NCBI RefSeq assembly: GCF_001428045.1 | Contig: NZ_LMSD01000034.1 | Coordinates: 124,001-188,000 of the forward strand | Source of the DNA: Paenibacillus sp. Soil750 | Lineage (GTDB): Bacteria > Bacillota > Bacilli > Paenibacillales > NBRC-103111 | DNA length: 64,000 bases | Direction of reading: 5' to 3' | Shown: in pieces, positions 52,330-61,457 of the stretch | Position numbering within the stretch: the first letter of the stretch is position 1 | Layout of the letters: every line of letters starts with the position of its first letter | Notes under the pieces: model-generated | The model's input: the letters and a program-made list of their open reading frames with translations, nothing else | What the model was told of the DNA's origin: nothing | Database searches by the model: none | Translations under genes and position numbers: made by a program

Positions 52330-53475
52330 GTGGATACAGGTAAGAAGAAGCCAGCCAATACGGCAACTAACCTCGAAACTGCTTCAGTTCTTGGAAGACG
52401 CGCTTTGAACCGCGCTTTGCTCGAGAGACAATTGCTGCTTAGGAGAGTCAAACTGCCAGCGTTTGAAGCCATTGAGCATTTAGTTGGTTTGCAGGCTCAA
52501 GCCCCCAATCCTCCATACTATGCTTTGTGGGCACGGCTTGAAGAATTTCGACAGGAAGAACTGAGTCAACTTATTGAAGAAAGGAAGGCGGTGCGCATCG
52601 CGATGATGCGCTCTACAATTCACTTAGTGTCAGCTCGTGATTGTTTGGAGTTGCGACCATTGGTACAAGGTGTCCACGACCGAGCTTTTACTGGTACCTA
52701 TGGCAAGAGTCTCGCTGGTTTAGACGCACAAGCGCTAGCCGCCGCAGGCCGAGCATTGGTTGAAGCGAAGCCAATGACATTCAGCGAAATAGGCAAGCGG
52801 CTACGTGAAGAATGGCCGGACCGAGATCCGGATGCTCTCGCAGCTGCCATTCGGACGTTGGTGCCACTTGTTCAAGTGCCACCTCGCGGACTCTGGGGTC
52901 TAAGTGGCCAAGCATTGCATACATCTGCAGAACTCTGGCTGGGATCGTCCCTCTCTTCCGTACCGAAGCTGGAAATAATGATCCAACGCTACTTGTCCGC
53001 CTTTGGCCCAGCTTCAGTCAAGGACATGCAGGCATGGTCGGGTCTAACCAGGTTGCGTGAGGTACTCGAGAAACTTCGTCCTGATCTCATCTGCTTTCGT
53101 GATGAGCAGGGGAATGAATTGTTCGACCTGCCAGATGCACCGAGACCCGACCCTGCCATTGCAGCTCCACCACGATTTTTGGGCGAGTTTGATAATATCC
53201 TCTTGTCACATGCAGACCGCTCACGGATTATAGATGACACTTATCGAAATCGGGTATTCACCAAGAACGGCATCATTCGGTCAGTTATCCTTGTTGACGG
53301 CTTTGTTAGAGGAATATGGAATATCAAGCGGGAGAGCGGAACAGCGACACTCACCATTGAACCCTTCAGGAGTTTATCTTCTCAGGAACAAGATGAATTA
53401 GTAGTAGAGGGGGCTAAACTGTTGAAATTTGCAGCGGTTGACGACCTCACCCATGATATTCAGTTCCTAACCTAG
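52330..53475 (+). CDS. HTH_42 / AlkZ-like predicted DNA glycosylase
   Basis: A 381-residue winged-helix protein of the AlkZ/YcaQ superfamily. L-V-G-L-Q55-A-Q57-A-P carries the Q-x-Q motif that marks AlkZ-like members (YcaQ-like ones have Q-x-D). Other family features are M-R-S-T-I-H-L-V, P-P-R-G-L-W-G, Y-L-x-x-F-G-P-A-S and F-D-N-I-L-L-S-H-x-D-R-S-R-I. Known members remove bulky or crosslinked bases, often for self-protection in antibiotic producers. The GTG at 52330 follows GGAGG by 7 bases. It is 22 bases downstream of the SDR gene, but no biosynthetic cluster is seen. Function by motif only. Confidence 0.72.
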   Translation: MDTGKKKPANTATNLETASVLGRRALNRALLERQLLLRRVKLPAFEAIEHLVGLQAQAPNPPYYALWARLEEFRQEELSQLIEERKAVRIAMMRSTIHLVSARDCLELRPLVQGVHDRAFTGTYGKSLAGLDAQALAAAGRALVEAKPMTFSEIGKRLREEWPDRDPDALAAAIRTLVPLVQVPPRGLWGLSGQALHTSAELWLGSSLSSVPKLEIMIQRYLSAFGPASVKDMQAWSGLTRLREVLEKLRPDLICFRDEQGNELFDLPDAPRPDPAIAAPPRFLGEFDNILLSHADRSRIIDDTYRNRVFTKNGIIRSVILVDGFVRGIWNIKRESGTATLTIEPFRSLSSQEQDELVVEGAKLLKFAAVDDLTHDIQFLT

Positions 53476-53632
53476 GCGATGCAACGAGCACAATAATTAT
53501 AAACAATCAAACACCTAAATGGATCAGTTCAATAGGAAATAATTTACATTATGCTTGAAACATTTGGGAAAGCTGGTCCGTTTAAGAGTTGTGTGAGTTG
53601 TTATGAAATTGGGGTTAGAAGGGGGAGTTGTG

Positions 53633-54202
53633 GTGAGAAGAGTAATAAGTATCCTACTTATGACGGTTCTAGGATTAAGTTTCATGATGATCTTCCATTC
53701 TTCAAATGTATATGCTTGCTCCTGTGCTCAGCCTCAAACGGTGAAAAATCAATTTAGTCGATCGGAAGCTGTTTTTTCTGGGAAAGTGCTTGAAGTGAAG
53801 GAGCAAAAAAACTTAAACGGAAGTATGACCAAAGCTGCGCTATTCGACGTAAGCCGTATATGGAAAGGTGGCACTTCATCTCAAATTATTATTCATACGG
53901 GAAGCGGTGGCGGGGATTGTGGATTTAAATTTGAAAATGGTAAGGAATATTTGGTATATGCCCAGCCCTCCACCATGTATGGAGACAAAGAGTTACTTGT
54001 TACAATCATTTGCGATCGGACAGTTGCTTTAGATCAAGCGCAGGAGGATCTGGCTGTATTAGGTGAGGGGAAAATTCCAACCGAACAAGTACATCTTGAA
54101 GGTGAGCTGTCACGCACGCAGCCCTTTATCTGGGTTGCGGTAATTGGAGTAGTTGTGATAGGAACGACATTTTTCTTGGTTCGGCGAAAATGGAGGAAAT
54201 GA
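53633..54202 (+). CDS. Secreted/membrane-anchored TIMP (NTR)-like protein
   Basis: A 189-residue protein. Signal peptide R-R-V-I-S-I-L-L-M-T-V-L...V-Y-A is followed immediately by C-S-C-A-Q-P, as in TIMPs where the mature N-terminal Cys sits in the inhibitor edge. Further Cys occur in G-G-D-C-G and I-I-C-D-R-T, matching bacterial TIMP/NTR-like proteins. A C-terminal membrane helix (about 165-185) with R-R-K-W-R-K anchors it. AAGGGGGAG precedes the GTG at 53633. Metalloprotease inhibition is only inferred. Confidence 0.72.
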   Translation: MRRVISILLMTVLGLSFMMIFHSSNVYACSCAQPQTVKNQFSRSEAVFSGKVLEVKEQKNLNGSMTKAALFDVSRIWKGGTSSQIIIHTGSGGGDCGFKFENGKEYLVYAQPSTMYGDKELLVTIICDRTVALDQAQEDLAVLGEGKIPTEQVHLEGELSRTQPFIWVAVIGVVVIGTTFFLVRRKWRK

Positions 54203-54209
54203 TTATTAA

Positions 54210-54242
54210 GCAGCCCCCTTCGCGTATTTCGAAGGGGGCTGC
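54210..54242. terminator. Hairpin between convergent genes
   Basis: A perfect 13-bp stem (54210-54222 with 54230-54242) between the TIMP-like gene and etfA. No strong T-run on either strand, though the reverse side is AT-rich. Confidence 0.6.
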
Positions 54243-54257
54243 ACTCGTCTGCTGCGT

Positions 54258-55241
54258 TTACGCCAGCAGCTTTTTAAATTCCTCGGTCAGCAGCGGCACG
54301 ACCTCGAACAGATCGCCGACGATGCCATAGTCAGCGACTTTAAAGATCGGCGCCTCCGCATCCTTGTTGATCGCGATGATGACGCGCGAAGAACTCATCC
54401 CCGCCAAATGTTGAATGGCGCCGCTAATGCCACACGCGATGTAAATTTCCGGCGTCACGACCTTGCCGGTCTGGCCGATCTGCATCGCGTACTCGCAGTA
54501 CCCCGCGTCGCAGGCCCCGCGGGAAGCCCCAACCGCGCCGCCTAAGACGGCAGCCAGCTCTTCGAGCGGCTGGAATCCATCGGCGCTGCGCACGCCCCGC
54601 CCGCCGGAGACGACGATCTTGGCTTCTGCCAAGTCGATGGCGCCGGACGTCTTTTTCACGACCTCCCGGATGATGCTGCGCAGGGAGGGAGCGGGATAGG
54701 CAACATCGATGATCGCTGCTTGACGCGAAGCGTCAGGCGAGGTAGGCGGGATGTTGTTCGGTCTTATCGTGACGACCCATGGTGCGGCAGGGTCGGTAAA
54801 CGCTTTCTTTTCGACCGCCTTGCCAGCGTAAAGCGGTCGGGTGAACAAGACGTTATCGCCGCTTCGTTCGATGGCGGTAACGTCAGAGATTTGGCCGGCG
54901 GAGAGCGAAGCGGCGGTCAAAGGAGCTAGGTCACGGCCAATGGCAGTATGGCCGAAATAAACTGCATGAGGCTTGGCGATTGAGGTCACGGCCAACAGGG
55001 CACTTAGATATGCTTCCGAGCTGTAGCTCTCTAGCTGAGCATTCTCGACTACATAGACGGTATCCGCGCCATAAGCGGCGAGCTCACCAGCTAACGCTTT
55101 CGTACCAGCACCACCGAGCATAACGGCAGCAAGTGTATCACCATCAGCAGCAGATAGCTGCGCCGAACGTAGGGCCTCAAAGGATACTTGACGAAGCTTG
55201 CCACTGCGAGCTTCTGCAACTACAAGAAATTGTTTAGCCAT
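54258..55241 (-). CDS. etfA: Electron transfer flavoprotein alpha subunit
   Basis: A 327-residue FAD-binding ETF subunit. The C-terminal domain has G-G-R-G-V-R-S, G-A-S-R-G-A-C-D-A-G-Y, Q-I-G-Q-T-G-K-V-V-T-P-E-I-Y, C-G-I-S-G-A-I-Q-H and I-N-K-D-A-E-A-P-I-F. With EtfB it carries electrons from acyl-CoA dehydrogenase to FadF. The 3' half (54258 to about 54760) is much GC-richer than the 5' half. It follows etfB by 38 bases. Confidence 0.93.
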   Translation of the reverse strand: MAKQFLVVAEARSGKLRQVSFEALRSAQLSAADGDTLAAVMLGGAGTKALAGELAAYGADTVYVVENAQLESYSSEAYLSALLAVTSIAKPHAVYFGHTAIGRDLAPLTAASLSAGQISDVTAIERSGDNVLFTRPLYAGKAVEKKAFTDPAAPWVVTIRPNNIPPTSPDASRQAAIIDVAYPAPSLRSIIREVVKKTSGAIDLAEAKIVVSGGRGVRSADGFQPLEELAAVLGGAVGASRGACDAGYCEYAMQIGQTGKVVTPEIYIACGISGAIQHLAGMSSSRVIIAINKDAEAPIFKVADYGIVGDLFEVVPLLTEEFKKLLA

Positions 55242-55279
55242 CGATATAGCCTCCTAAGTAATTATAGTTTCGGGTAAAT

Positions 55280-56044
55280 TTAGATCACTTTGGATTCGTT
55301 TCGCAGTGCTTGAACGAGCTCAGTTACTTGGTGGGCAAGTTCACCTTTGAGGATGCGACCAGCTTGACGCTCAGGTGGGAGGGATAAAGCCAGTCGTGTC
55401 GTTTTGGCAAGAATAGCATCCGCACCAGAAATGTCATCTAGGGTTAAGTGTTGGAAAGGTTTTTTCTTCGCTTTCATAATGCCAGGAAGTGAGGGGTATC
55501 TAGGTTCATTTAGGCCTTGTTGCGCTGTAAATAGGGCAGGGAGTGGAACTTCGATCACTTCAATATCGCCTTCGGCATCCCGGTGAACAAGTGCTGTTTC
55601 TCCTGTGATTTCCAGCTTAGTAATCGAAGCGACATGAGGCAGTCCAAGCAGATTAGCAAGACGAATGGCTACTTGACCTGCACCGTTATCAACGGAAAAG
55701 TTACCTCCAAGTAAGAGGTCGACAGACTGGCTACGTAAATATGATGCTAAAATTTCAGCAATTTCGAATTCGTCCCCGAGGATTCGATCATCGGTAATCA
55801 AAACAGCCTCGTCAGCACCCATCGCAAGAGCAGTTCGCAGCGCTTCCGCCGTGCGATCAGGCCCGATCGATAGAAGTGTCACTTTACCGCCATGCTCATC
55901 TCGCAGTTGTATAGCTTGCTCTACCGCATACTCGTCGTATGGATTTATGACGAACTTCGCACCATCCTCTTGAACGACACCATTTTGCAAGACGATTTTC
56001 TCCTCTGTATCAAACGTTTGCTTCAATAATACAAAAATGTCCAT
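55280..56044 (-). CDS. etfB: Electron transfer flavoprotein beta subunit
   Basis: A 254-residue ETF beta subunit beginning M-D-I-F-V-L-L-K-Q, with N-P-Y-D-E-Y-A-V-E, A-L-A-M-G-A-D-E-A-V-L-I and a basic/hydrophobic C-terminus. Adenine-nucleotide (AMP) binding is typical. The ATG at 56042-56044 follows GGAGGGAG; the frame is open further upstream, without a ribosome site. Lies 61 bases after fadR in one transcript. Confidence 0.92.
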   Translation of the reverse strand: MDIFVLLKQTFDTEEKIVLQNGVVQEDGAKFVINPYDEYAVEQAIQLRDEHGGKVTLLSIGPDRTAEALRTALAMGADEAVLITDDRILGDEFEIAEILASYLRSQSVDLLLGGNFSVDNGAGQVAIRLANLLGLPHVASITKLEITGETALVHRDAEGDIEVIEVPLPALFTAQQGLNEPRYPSLPGIMKAKKKPFQHLTLDDISGADAILAKTTRLALSLPPERQAGRILKGELAHQVTELVQALRNESKVI

Positions 56045-56105
56045 AGCCAAGCTCCCTCCTGAATATACATGAAATAGAGACCTTACTTGCCCAACTCTAG
56101 AATAA

Positions 56106-56693
56106 TTATGACTCAATGCCTTTAATGAAAAAATCAAGCGTTGGACCAACCTGAGCTGTTAAGGAATACTTTTGCCCAGAAATCAGCCAAGAGGTGACGA
56201 CCTCATCCATACCTCCAAAAATAAGAAGTCTTACCAGCTTCACATCCAGATCCGCACGAAAGCTGCCGTCATTCTTTCCTTTTTCTAATATATTTTCAAT
56301 GAGGATAATATATCTCTTTAGGGCAAGACCAATCTCTTTACGAAGCTCCAAATCACTTTGACGAAGCTCAATTTGCGTGAGGTAGGCCATATGAATGTTA
56401 TTTTCCAACTCGCTAAAATGAATCTCACAGATTTTTCGCAGCGCTTCCTTCGGGCTCGTGCTTTCTCGGACAGCTGCGTTGAATTTCTCGACAAGCTCGC
56501 CTAATTTCTCTTGAAAAAGACTAGTTAAGATATCCTCCTTCTTCTTGAAGTAGAGATAAATGGTGCCATCCGCGACGCCGGCTTCTTTGGCAATGCGTGA
56601 AACTTGGGATTTATGAAACCCGTTTTCCGCAAATACTTTCATCGCGCCTTCGAGAATCGCATAATACTTGTCTGGTTTTTTGCCACTTGTCAA
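56106..56693 (-). CDS. fadR: FadR, TetR-family repressor of beta-oxidation
   Basis: A 195-residue TetR-type regulator. The HTH region H-K-S-Q-V-S-R-I-A-K-E-A-G-V-A-D-G-T-I-Y-L-Y-F closely matches Bacillus FadR; the C-terminal domain binds long-chain acyl-CoA. The TTG start at 56691-56693 follows GAGGTGAT. Its own promoter region carries a matching 18-bp FadR box. It leads the fadR-etfB-etfA transcript. Confidence 0.9.
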   Translation of the reverse strand: MTSGKKPDKYYAILEGAMKVFAENGFHKSQVSRIAKEAGVADGTIYLYFKKKEDILTSLFQEKLGELVEKFNAAVRESTSPKEALRKICEIHFSELENNIHMAYLTQIELRQSDLELRKEIGLALKRYIILIENILEKGKNDGSFRADLDVKLVRLLIFGGMDEVVTSWLISGQKYSLTAQVGPTLDFFIKGIES

Positions 56694-56727
56694 GGAGATC
56701 ACCTCGGTGTTAGAATACAAATATCGG

Positions 56728-56745
56728 TGAATGAATACTCATTCA
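56728..56745. promoter_or_regulatory. FadR operator
   Basis: TGAATGAATACTCATTCA, matching the Bacillus FadR consensus TGAATGANTANTCATTCA. It lies immediately downstream of the predicted fadR start site, so repression of fadR-etfBA (autoregulation) is expected. Confidence 0.85.
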
Positions 56746-56758
56746 TTTTTGTAATTTC

Positions 56759-56787
56759 ATCATAAAATACGCAGTACGCCTTGTCAA
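56759..56787 (-). promoter_or_regulatory. SigA promoter of fadR-etfBA
   Basis: On the reverse strand TTGACA (56782-56787), 17 bases, TATGAT (56759-56764). Confidence 0.75.
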
Positions 56788-56909
56788 CGACTTATTCCGC
56801 TTAACCAAGCAGTAGGGAGGTTTGTCGGCTTACTCTTCACATGGAAGCAGGTTTCTACTCTTATTTAAAAAAAGGGATTCATGGAATTTGCTTTTTTGCG
56901 ATTCGTGAA

Positions 56910-56923
56910 TGTAAGCGTTAACA
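56910..56923 (+). promoter_or_regulatory. CcpA cre box before fadF
   Basis: TGTAAGCGTTAACA fits the cre consensus TGNAANCGNTNNCA fully. It lies 46 bases before the fadF start, so carbon catabolite repression of the forward fad genes is expected, as known for Bacillus fad genes. Confidence 0.75.
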
Positions 56924-56969
56924 AAAAAGGTGAGTCATTAACAAACTAAATATAAAAGGAGGGTCCTCC

Positions 56970-59009
56970 ATGACCGGTACGCTGATTCAGTTTCTACTCT
57001 TTTTGGCGGTTACGGGTTTGGCGCTCTACGGGTTTGGCCGGGTTGTGTATCACCGATATTTATACATCCAGTTGGGGAAATCGGTTGATTTGAAGAAGGA
57101 AGCGAGCTTAAGGCTCAAGGGGTTTGCGGTTCAAGTGTTTGGCCAGACGAAGTTATTGAAGGATAAAAAGAGCGGTATCATGCATATCGTAATTTTTTAC
57201 GGCTTCATTATTCTACAGCTAGGTGCTTTGGACCTTATTTTAAAAGGATTAATTGACCGAGGGTTACCTGTCCCAGGTTATGACTACTTCACCCTCATGC
57301 AGGAAGTGACGGTCGGGTTGATCGTGCTGGCCATGGGTTACGCGACCTATCGACGCTATATCGAGAAGCTTAAACGCCTTAAGCGAGGCTGGAAGCCAAG
57401 TATTGTTGTGTTTTTTATCATGTTTCTGATGTTGTCAGTCGTCATTAGCGGTGGCTTTGAACGAGTGCGCGAGGGATTGCCGGCTTCAGGCTTCGCTCCG
57501 TTGACATCGGTCTGGGCTGGTATGTTCGATGGCATGTCAACATCAGCGGCAACGGTAGGTTTCTATGCTGGTTGGTGGATGCATCTGCTGATTCTGTTAT
57601 CTTTCCTTATCTATGTGCCGCAGTCCAAGCATTTTCACATTATTACCGCTCCGATTAACATCTTGTTGCGACGCACGGAGCCGACGGGTAAGCTTGCATC
57701 CCTGAATTTGGAGGATGAAGACGCAGAGACATTCGGTGTTGGCAAGATTGAGGATTTTACGCAAAAACAGATGCTGGATTTCTACTCCTGTGTAGAATGT
57801 GGTCGTTGTACGAGCGTATGTCCCGCTAATACGACTGGCAAGTTGCTGTCCCCGATGCACCTCATTACGAAGCTGCGCGATCATTTGACGGAGAAGGGCG
57901 CTGCTATAACCTCGAAATCCCCTTGGGTGCCTGCCATGGTATTCGCACCAGAATCGCAGGGGAATGCACTTGAAGTAGAACTCATCGGAGGTGTAATCAC
58001 CGAGGAAGAGTTGTGGGCTTGTACAACCTGTCGGAACTGTGAAGATCAATGTCCAGTTGCGAATGAGCATGTGGATAAAATCATTGATATGCGCAGGCAC
58101 TTGGTGCTGACACAAGGAAATATGCCGCATGATGGTCAACGCGCACTTCAAAATATTGAAAGGCAAGGTAATCCTTGGGGAATTTCTCGCAATGATCGTG
58201 TGAAATGGGTCAAAGAGGTTGACCCAGAAGACGAACTTCAAGTGCGAACTGTTAAGGAAAATCCAACCTTCGAGTATTTGTTCTTTTTGGGTTCGATGGG
58301 TGCTTATGATAATCGCAGTCGCAAAATTACTCATGCATTCGTGAAATTAATGAAGGAGGCTGGTATCTCTTTTGCCATATTAGGAAATGAGGAGAAAAAT
58401 TCAGGTGACACACCGCGTCGGATGGGGAATGAATTCTTGTTCCAACAGCTGTGTGCGGACAATATCGCTACTTTTCAAAAGTATAAGGTAGGGAAGATCG
58501 TTACGACATGCCCGCATACGTATCACACGTTCAAAAATGAGTATCCCGAATTTGGCTTAACGGCAGAAGTTTATCATCATACAGAACTGCTGGATCTATG
58601 GGTGAAAGAAGGACGCTTGACTCCGCAATACGAGGTCAATGAACGCATAACGTACCACGATTCTTGCTACTTAGGTCGTTATAACGAAGTGTACGAGGAG
58701 CCCCGTAATGTGTTGCGGGCGATTCCAGGTGTGGAACTTGTGGAACAAGCGCGTTCTCGTGAGAACAGCATGTGCTGTGGAGCGGGCGGAGGCATGATGT
58801 GGATGGAGGAAACGGCCGGTACTCGTGTGAATGTGGCGCGTACGGAGCAGCTTCTGAGTATCAAGCCAACGGTGATCTCCTCGGCGTGTCCTTATTGTTT
58901 GACGATGGTGGAGGATGGCACGAAGCTGAAAGAAGTAGAAGAGCAGGTAAAAGCACGAGATATCGCGGAAATTCTTGCACAATCGGTGTTTGGTCTATCG
59001 AAAAACTAA
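56970..59009 (+). CDS. fadF: FadF, membrane Fe-S ETF:quinone oxidoreductase-like protein
   Basis: A 679-residue protein. The N-terminal 230 residues hold about five membrane helices. Then two 4Fe-4S motifs, C-V-E-C-G-R-C-T-S-V-C-P (about 274) and C-T-T-C-R-N-C-E-D-Q-C-P (about 351), and two CCG-type domains, the last with C-C-G-A-G-G-G (about 600). This is the FadF/YwjF (HdrD/GlpC-like) layout. It probably passes electrons from EtfAB to menaquinone. The AGGAGGG ribosome site is part of a GGAGG-GT-CCTCC self-complementary patch just before the ATG. Confidence 0.9.
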   Translation: MTGTLIQFLLFLAVTGLALYGFGRVVYHRYLYIQLGKSVDLKKEASLRLKGFAVQVFGQTKLLKDKKSGIMHIVIFYGFIILQLGALDLILKGLIDRGLPVPGYDYFTLMQEVTVGLIVLAMGYATYRRYIEKLKRLKRGWKPSIVVFFIMFLMLSVVISGGFERVREGLPASGFAPLTSVWAGMFDGMSTSAATVGFYAGWWMHLLILLSFLIYVPQSKHFHIITAPINILLRRTEPTGKLASLNLEDEDAETFGVGKIEDFTQKQMLDFYSCVECGRCTSVCPANTTGKLLSPMHLITKLRDHLTEKGAAITSKSPWVPAMVFAPESQGNALEVELIGGVITEEELWACTTCRNCEDQCPVANEHVDKIIDMRRHLVLTQGNMPHDGQRALQNIERQGNPWGISRNDRVKWVKEVDPEDELQVRTVKENPTFEYLFFLGSMGAYDNRSRKITHAFVKLMKEAGISFAILGNEEKNSGDTPRRMGNEFLFQQLCADNIATFQKYKVGKIVTTCPHTYHTFKNEYPEFGLTAEVYHHTELLDLWVKEGRLTPQYEVNERITYHDSCYLGRYNEVYEEPRNVLRAIPGVELVEQARSRENSMCCGAGGGMMWMEETAGTRVNVARTEQLLSIKPTVISSACPYCLTMVEDGTKLKEVEEQVKARDIAEILAQSVFGLSKN

Positions 59010-59063
59010 TGTAGTGCTTACGAAGCTAGTTTTTCTATCGAAAAACTTTTAGGAGATGATCTC

Positions 59064-61457
59064 ATGACAACTATTCGTACGGCAGCGGTAATCGGTTCGG
59101 GAGTAATGGGTTCCGGTATTGCTGCGCATTTGGCCAATGTAGGTATTCCTGTTTTATTGCTCGATCGTGTGCCTGAACAGTTAACATCACAAGAGGAAGC
59201 GGCAGGTTTGACGCTCGATCATCCCAAAGTACGGAATCGGTTTGCTGTTACTGCTCTGGAGAAGCTCGGCAAGACTAACCCAGCACCCTTGTATAGTGAA
59301 ACTTTTGCTTCACGCATTACGCCAGGGAATATCGAAGATGATTTGGCGAAGCTGAGCCATGTGGATTGGATTGTCGAAGTTATTATCGAAAATTTACAGG
59401 CTAAACAAGAGCTTATCGCTCGTATTGAAAAGGTGTGGAAGCCCGGTACGATCGTTTCGTCGAATACGTCAGGAATATCCATAAATGCCATGGTGGAGAA
59501 CGCTGGGGAAGCATTCAAGAAACATTTTCTAGGGACTCATTTCTTTAATCCTCCGCGCTACATGAAATTATTGGAAATTATTCCGAATGAGCAGACGGAT
59601 CCGGCGATCATCACGAGTATGAGTGATTTTTGTGAGAAAAAGCTTGGTAAGGGCGTTGTGCAAGCGAAAGATACACCTAATTTTATAAGTAATCGGATTG
59701 GTACTTACGGTTTGCTGATTACTTTAAGAGAAATGCTGGCCAAAGGTTATACGGTTGAAGAGGTGGATGCGGTTACAGGACCTGCTATGGGGCGGCCGAA
59801 AAGCGCAACATTCCGCACATTGGACCTTGTTGGTCTCGATACATTCGTGCATGTGGCGAACAATGTGTTTGATCTCGTGACGGATCCCGTTGAGAAGGAT
59901 GTCTTCGATACACCTGCCCTTCTGAAAGAGATGGTAGCCAAAGGCTGGATCGGCGAGAAACAAGGTCAAGGCTTTTATAAAAAGGTGAAAACGGCCGAAG
60001 GTAAGGAAATTCAGGCTTTGAATTTAGAAACGATGGAATACGCGGTAGGTCGCAAAATTAGCTCAGCATCCTTGGAGGCTGCCAAACAGGCGAAGGGAAC
60101 TGTGGGCAAGTTGAAGGCATTGCTTGGTGCGAAGGATCGGTATTCGGAACTGGCGTGGAACATTCTGAAGCCGGTTCTACTGTACGCTGCTGAGAAACGC
60201 GACGAAATTGCGGAAACAATCGTTGATATCGATAATGCGCTCAAGTGGGGCTTTAACTGGGAGTTGGGACCTTTTGAGACATGGGATGCGATTGGGCTAA
60301 AACGTTCTGTGGAACGCATGGAAGCGGAAGGCAGTACTGTGCCCGAGTGGGTAAAAGCATGGATTGACGCGGGTCATGACAGTTTCTATGAGCGGAAAGA
60401 GGGTCGCATATTCGCGATCTTGAACGAGGAGCTTCGCGAGGTGGAGTCTCGGCCAGAAATCATCTCACTGGCATCTCTCAAGCAACAAAATAAAGTCATC
60501 CGCTCGAACAGCGGAGCGAGTTTAATTGATATTGGTGACGACGTTGCTTGCCTAGAGTTCAACTCCCCGAACAATGCGATTGGGGCCGATATTCTCACGA
60601 TGATTCAGCAAAGTGTTGATGAGGTGCGTAGTAATTATCGGGGGTTGGTTGTGGCCAATGAGGGCAAAAACTTCTGTGTTGGCGCCAATCTAATGCTCCT
60701 GTTGATGGAAGCTCAGGACGGCGAGTGGGATGAAGTGGATGGCATCATTCGGTTATTCCAGAATGCCATGCTGAAGCTGAAAAGACTGGATAAACCTGTC
60801 GTCGCTGCCCCGCATAAAATGACGCTCGGTGGGGGCGTAGAGGCCTGTATGCCAGCGGATCAAACGATTTTCTCGGCGGAGACGTATTACGGACTCGTTG
60901 AAACGGGTGTTGGACTCATTCCCGCCGGAGGCGGCTGCAAAGAGCTAGCGCTGTTGGCCAGTCAGCAAGTAAGAGATCCGGAAGTTGATCTGCAGCCATG
61001 GATCAATGCAGCATTTGAGACGGTGGCCATGGCGAAGGTGTCCACGAGCGGCCATGATACGAAACGTCTTGGCTATATGCGAGCGCAAGATTCCGTTGTC
61101 GTAAATCCGGATCATCGGATTTATGAAGCGAAGCAAGCCGTGCTTCGGATGGATGCGGCAGGCTATACACCACCTGCGATTGAGAAAATCCGTGTCGTAG
61201 GCGAGAACGGGAAGGCGGTTATGCAGGTCGGTGCCTACTCGATGCTGAAGGGCGGCTACATTAGTGCGCATGACCAACTGATTGCCAATAAGCTAGCACA
61301 TGTATTAGCAGGGGGGAATGTACCTGCGGGGACGTTGGTGACGGAGCAATATATGCTGGATTTGGAGCGCGAGGCGTTTTTGAGCTTATGTGGTGAGATC
61401 AAGACGCAGCAGCGGATGCAATATATGCTCTCGAAGGGCAAGGCTTTGAGGAACTAA
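59064..61457 (+). CDS. fadN: FadN, 3-hydroxyacyl-CoA dehydrogenase / enoyl-CoA hydratase
   Basis: A 797-residue bifunctional beta-oxidation enzyme. The N-terminus is the NAD-binding fold G-S-G-V-M-G-S-G-I-A (11-20), with H-F-F-N-P-P (about 159) and the dehydrogenase C-terminal domain to about 450. The crotonase domain follows (about 490-700) with G-K-N-F-C-V-G-A-N and G-G-G-V-E-A. This dehydrogenase-first order is typical of FadN and opposite to E. coli FadB. AGGAGATG precedes the ATG. Confidence 0.93.
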   Translation: MTTIRTAAVIGSGVMGSGIAAHLANVGIPVLLLDRVPEQLTSQEEAAGLTLDHPKVRNRFAVTALEKLGKTNPAPLYSETFASRITPGNIEDDLAKLSHVDWIVEVIIENLQAKQELIARIEKVWKPGTIVSSNTSGISINAMVENAGEAFKKHFLGTHFFNPPRYMKLLEIIPNEQTDPAIITSMSDFCEKKLGKGVVQAKDTPNFISNRIGTYGLLITLREMLAKGYTVEEVDAVTGPAMGRPKSATFRTLDLVGLDTFVHVANNVFDLVTDPVEKDVFDTPALLKEMVAKGWIGEKQGQGFYKKVKTAEGKEIQALNLETMEYAVGRKISSASLEAAKQAKGTVGKLKALLGAKDRYSELAWNILKPVLLYAAEKRDEIAETIVDIDNALKWGFNWELGPFETWDAIGLKRSVERMEAEGSTVPEWVKAWIDAGHDSFYERKEGRIFAILNEELREVESRPEIISLASLKQQNKVIRSNSGASLIDIGDDVACLEFNSPNNAIGADILTMIQQSVDEVRSNYRGLVVANEGKNFCVGANLMLLLMEAQDGEWDEVDGIIRLFQNAMLKLKRLDKPVVAAPHKMTLGGGVEACMPADQTIFSAETYYGLVETGVGLIPAGGGCKELALLASQQVRDPEVDLQPWINAAFETVAMAKVSTSGHDTKRLGYMRAQDSVVVNPDHRIYEAKQAVLRMDAAGYTPPAIEKIRVVGENGKAVMQVGAYSMLKGGYISAHDQLIANKLAHVLAGGNVPAGTLVTEQYMLDLEREAFLSLCGEIKTQQRMQYMLSKGKALRN

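Noticed and set aside
53551..53757. 68-codon frame overlapping the TIMP-like gene start
   Set aside because: Out of frame with the signal-peptide gene, and no better ribosome site.
57597..58334. 245-codon open frame antisense to fadF
   Set aside because: It is fully inside fadF, has no ribosome site or promoter, and shows no family motif; fadF is clearly coding.
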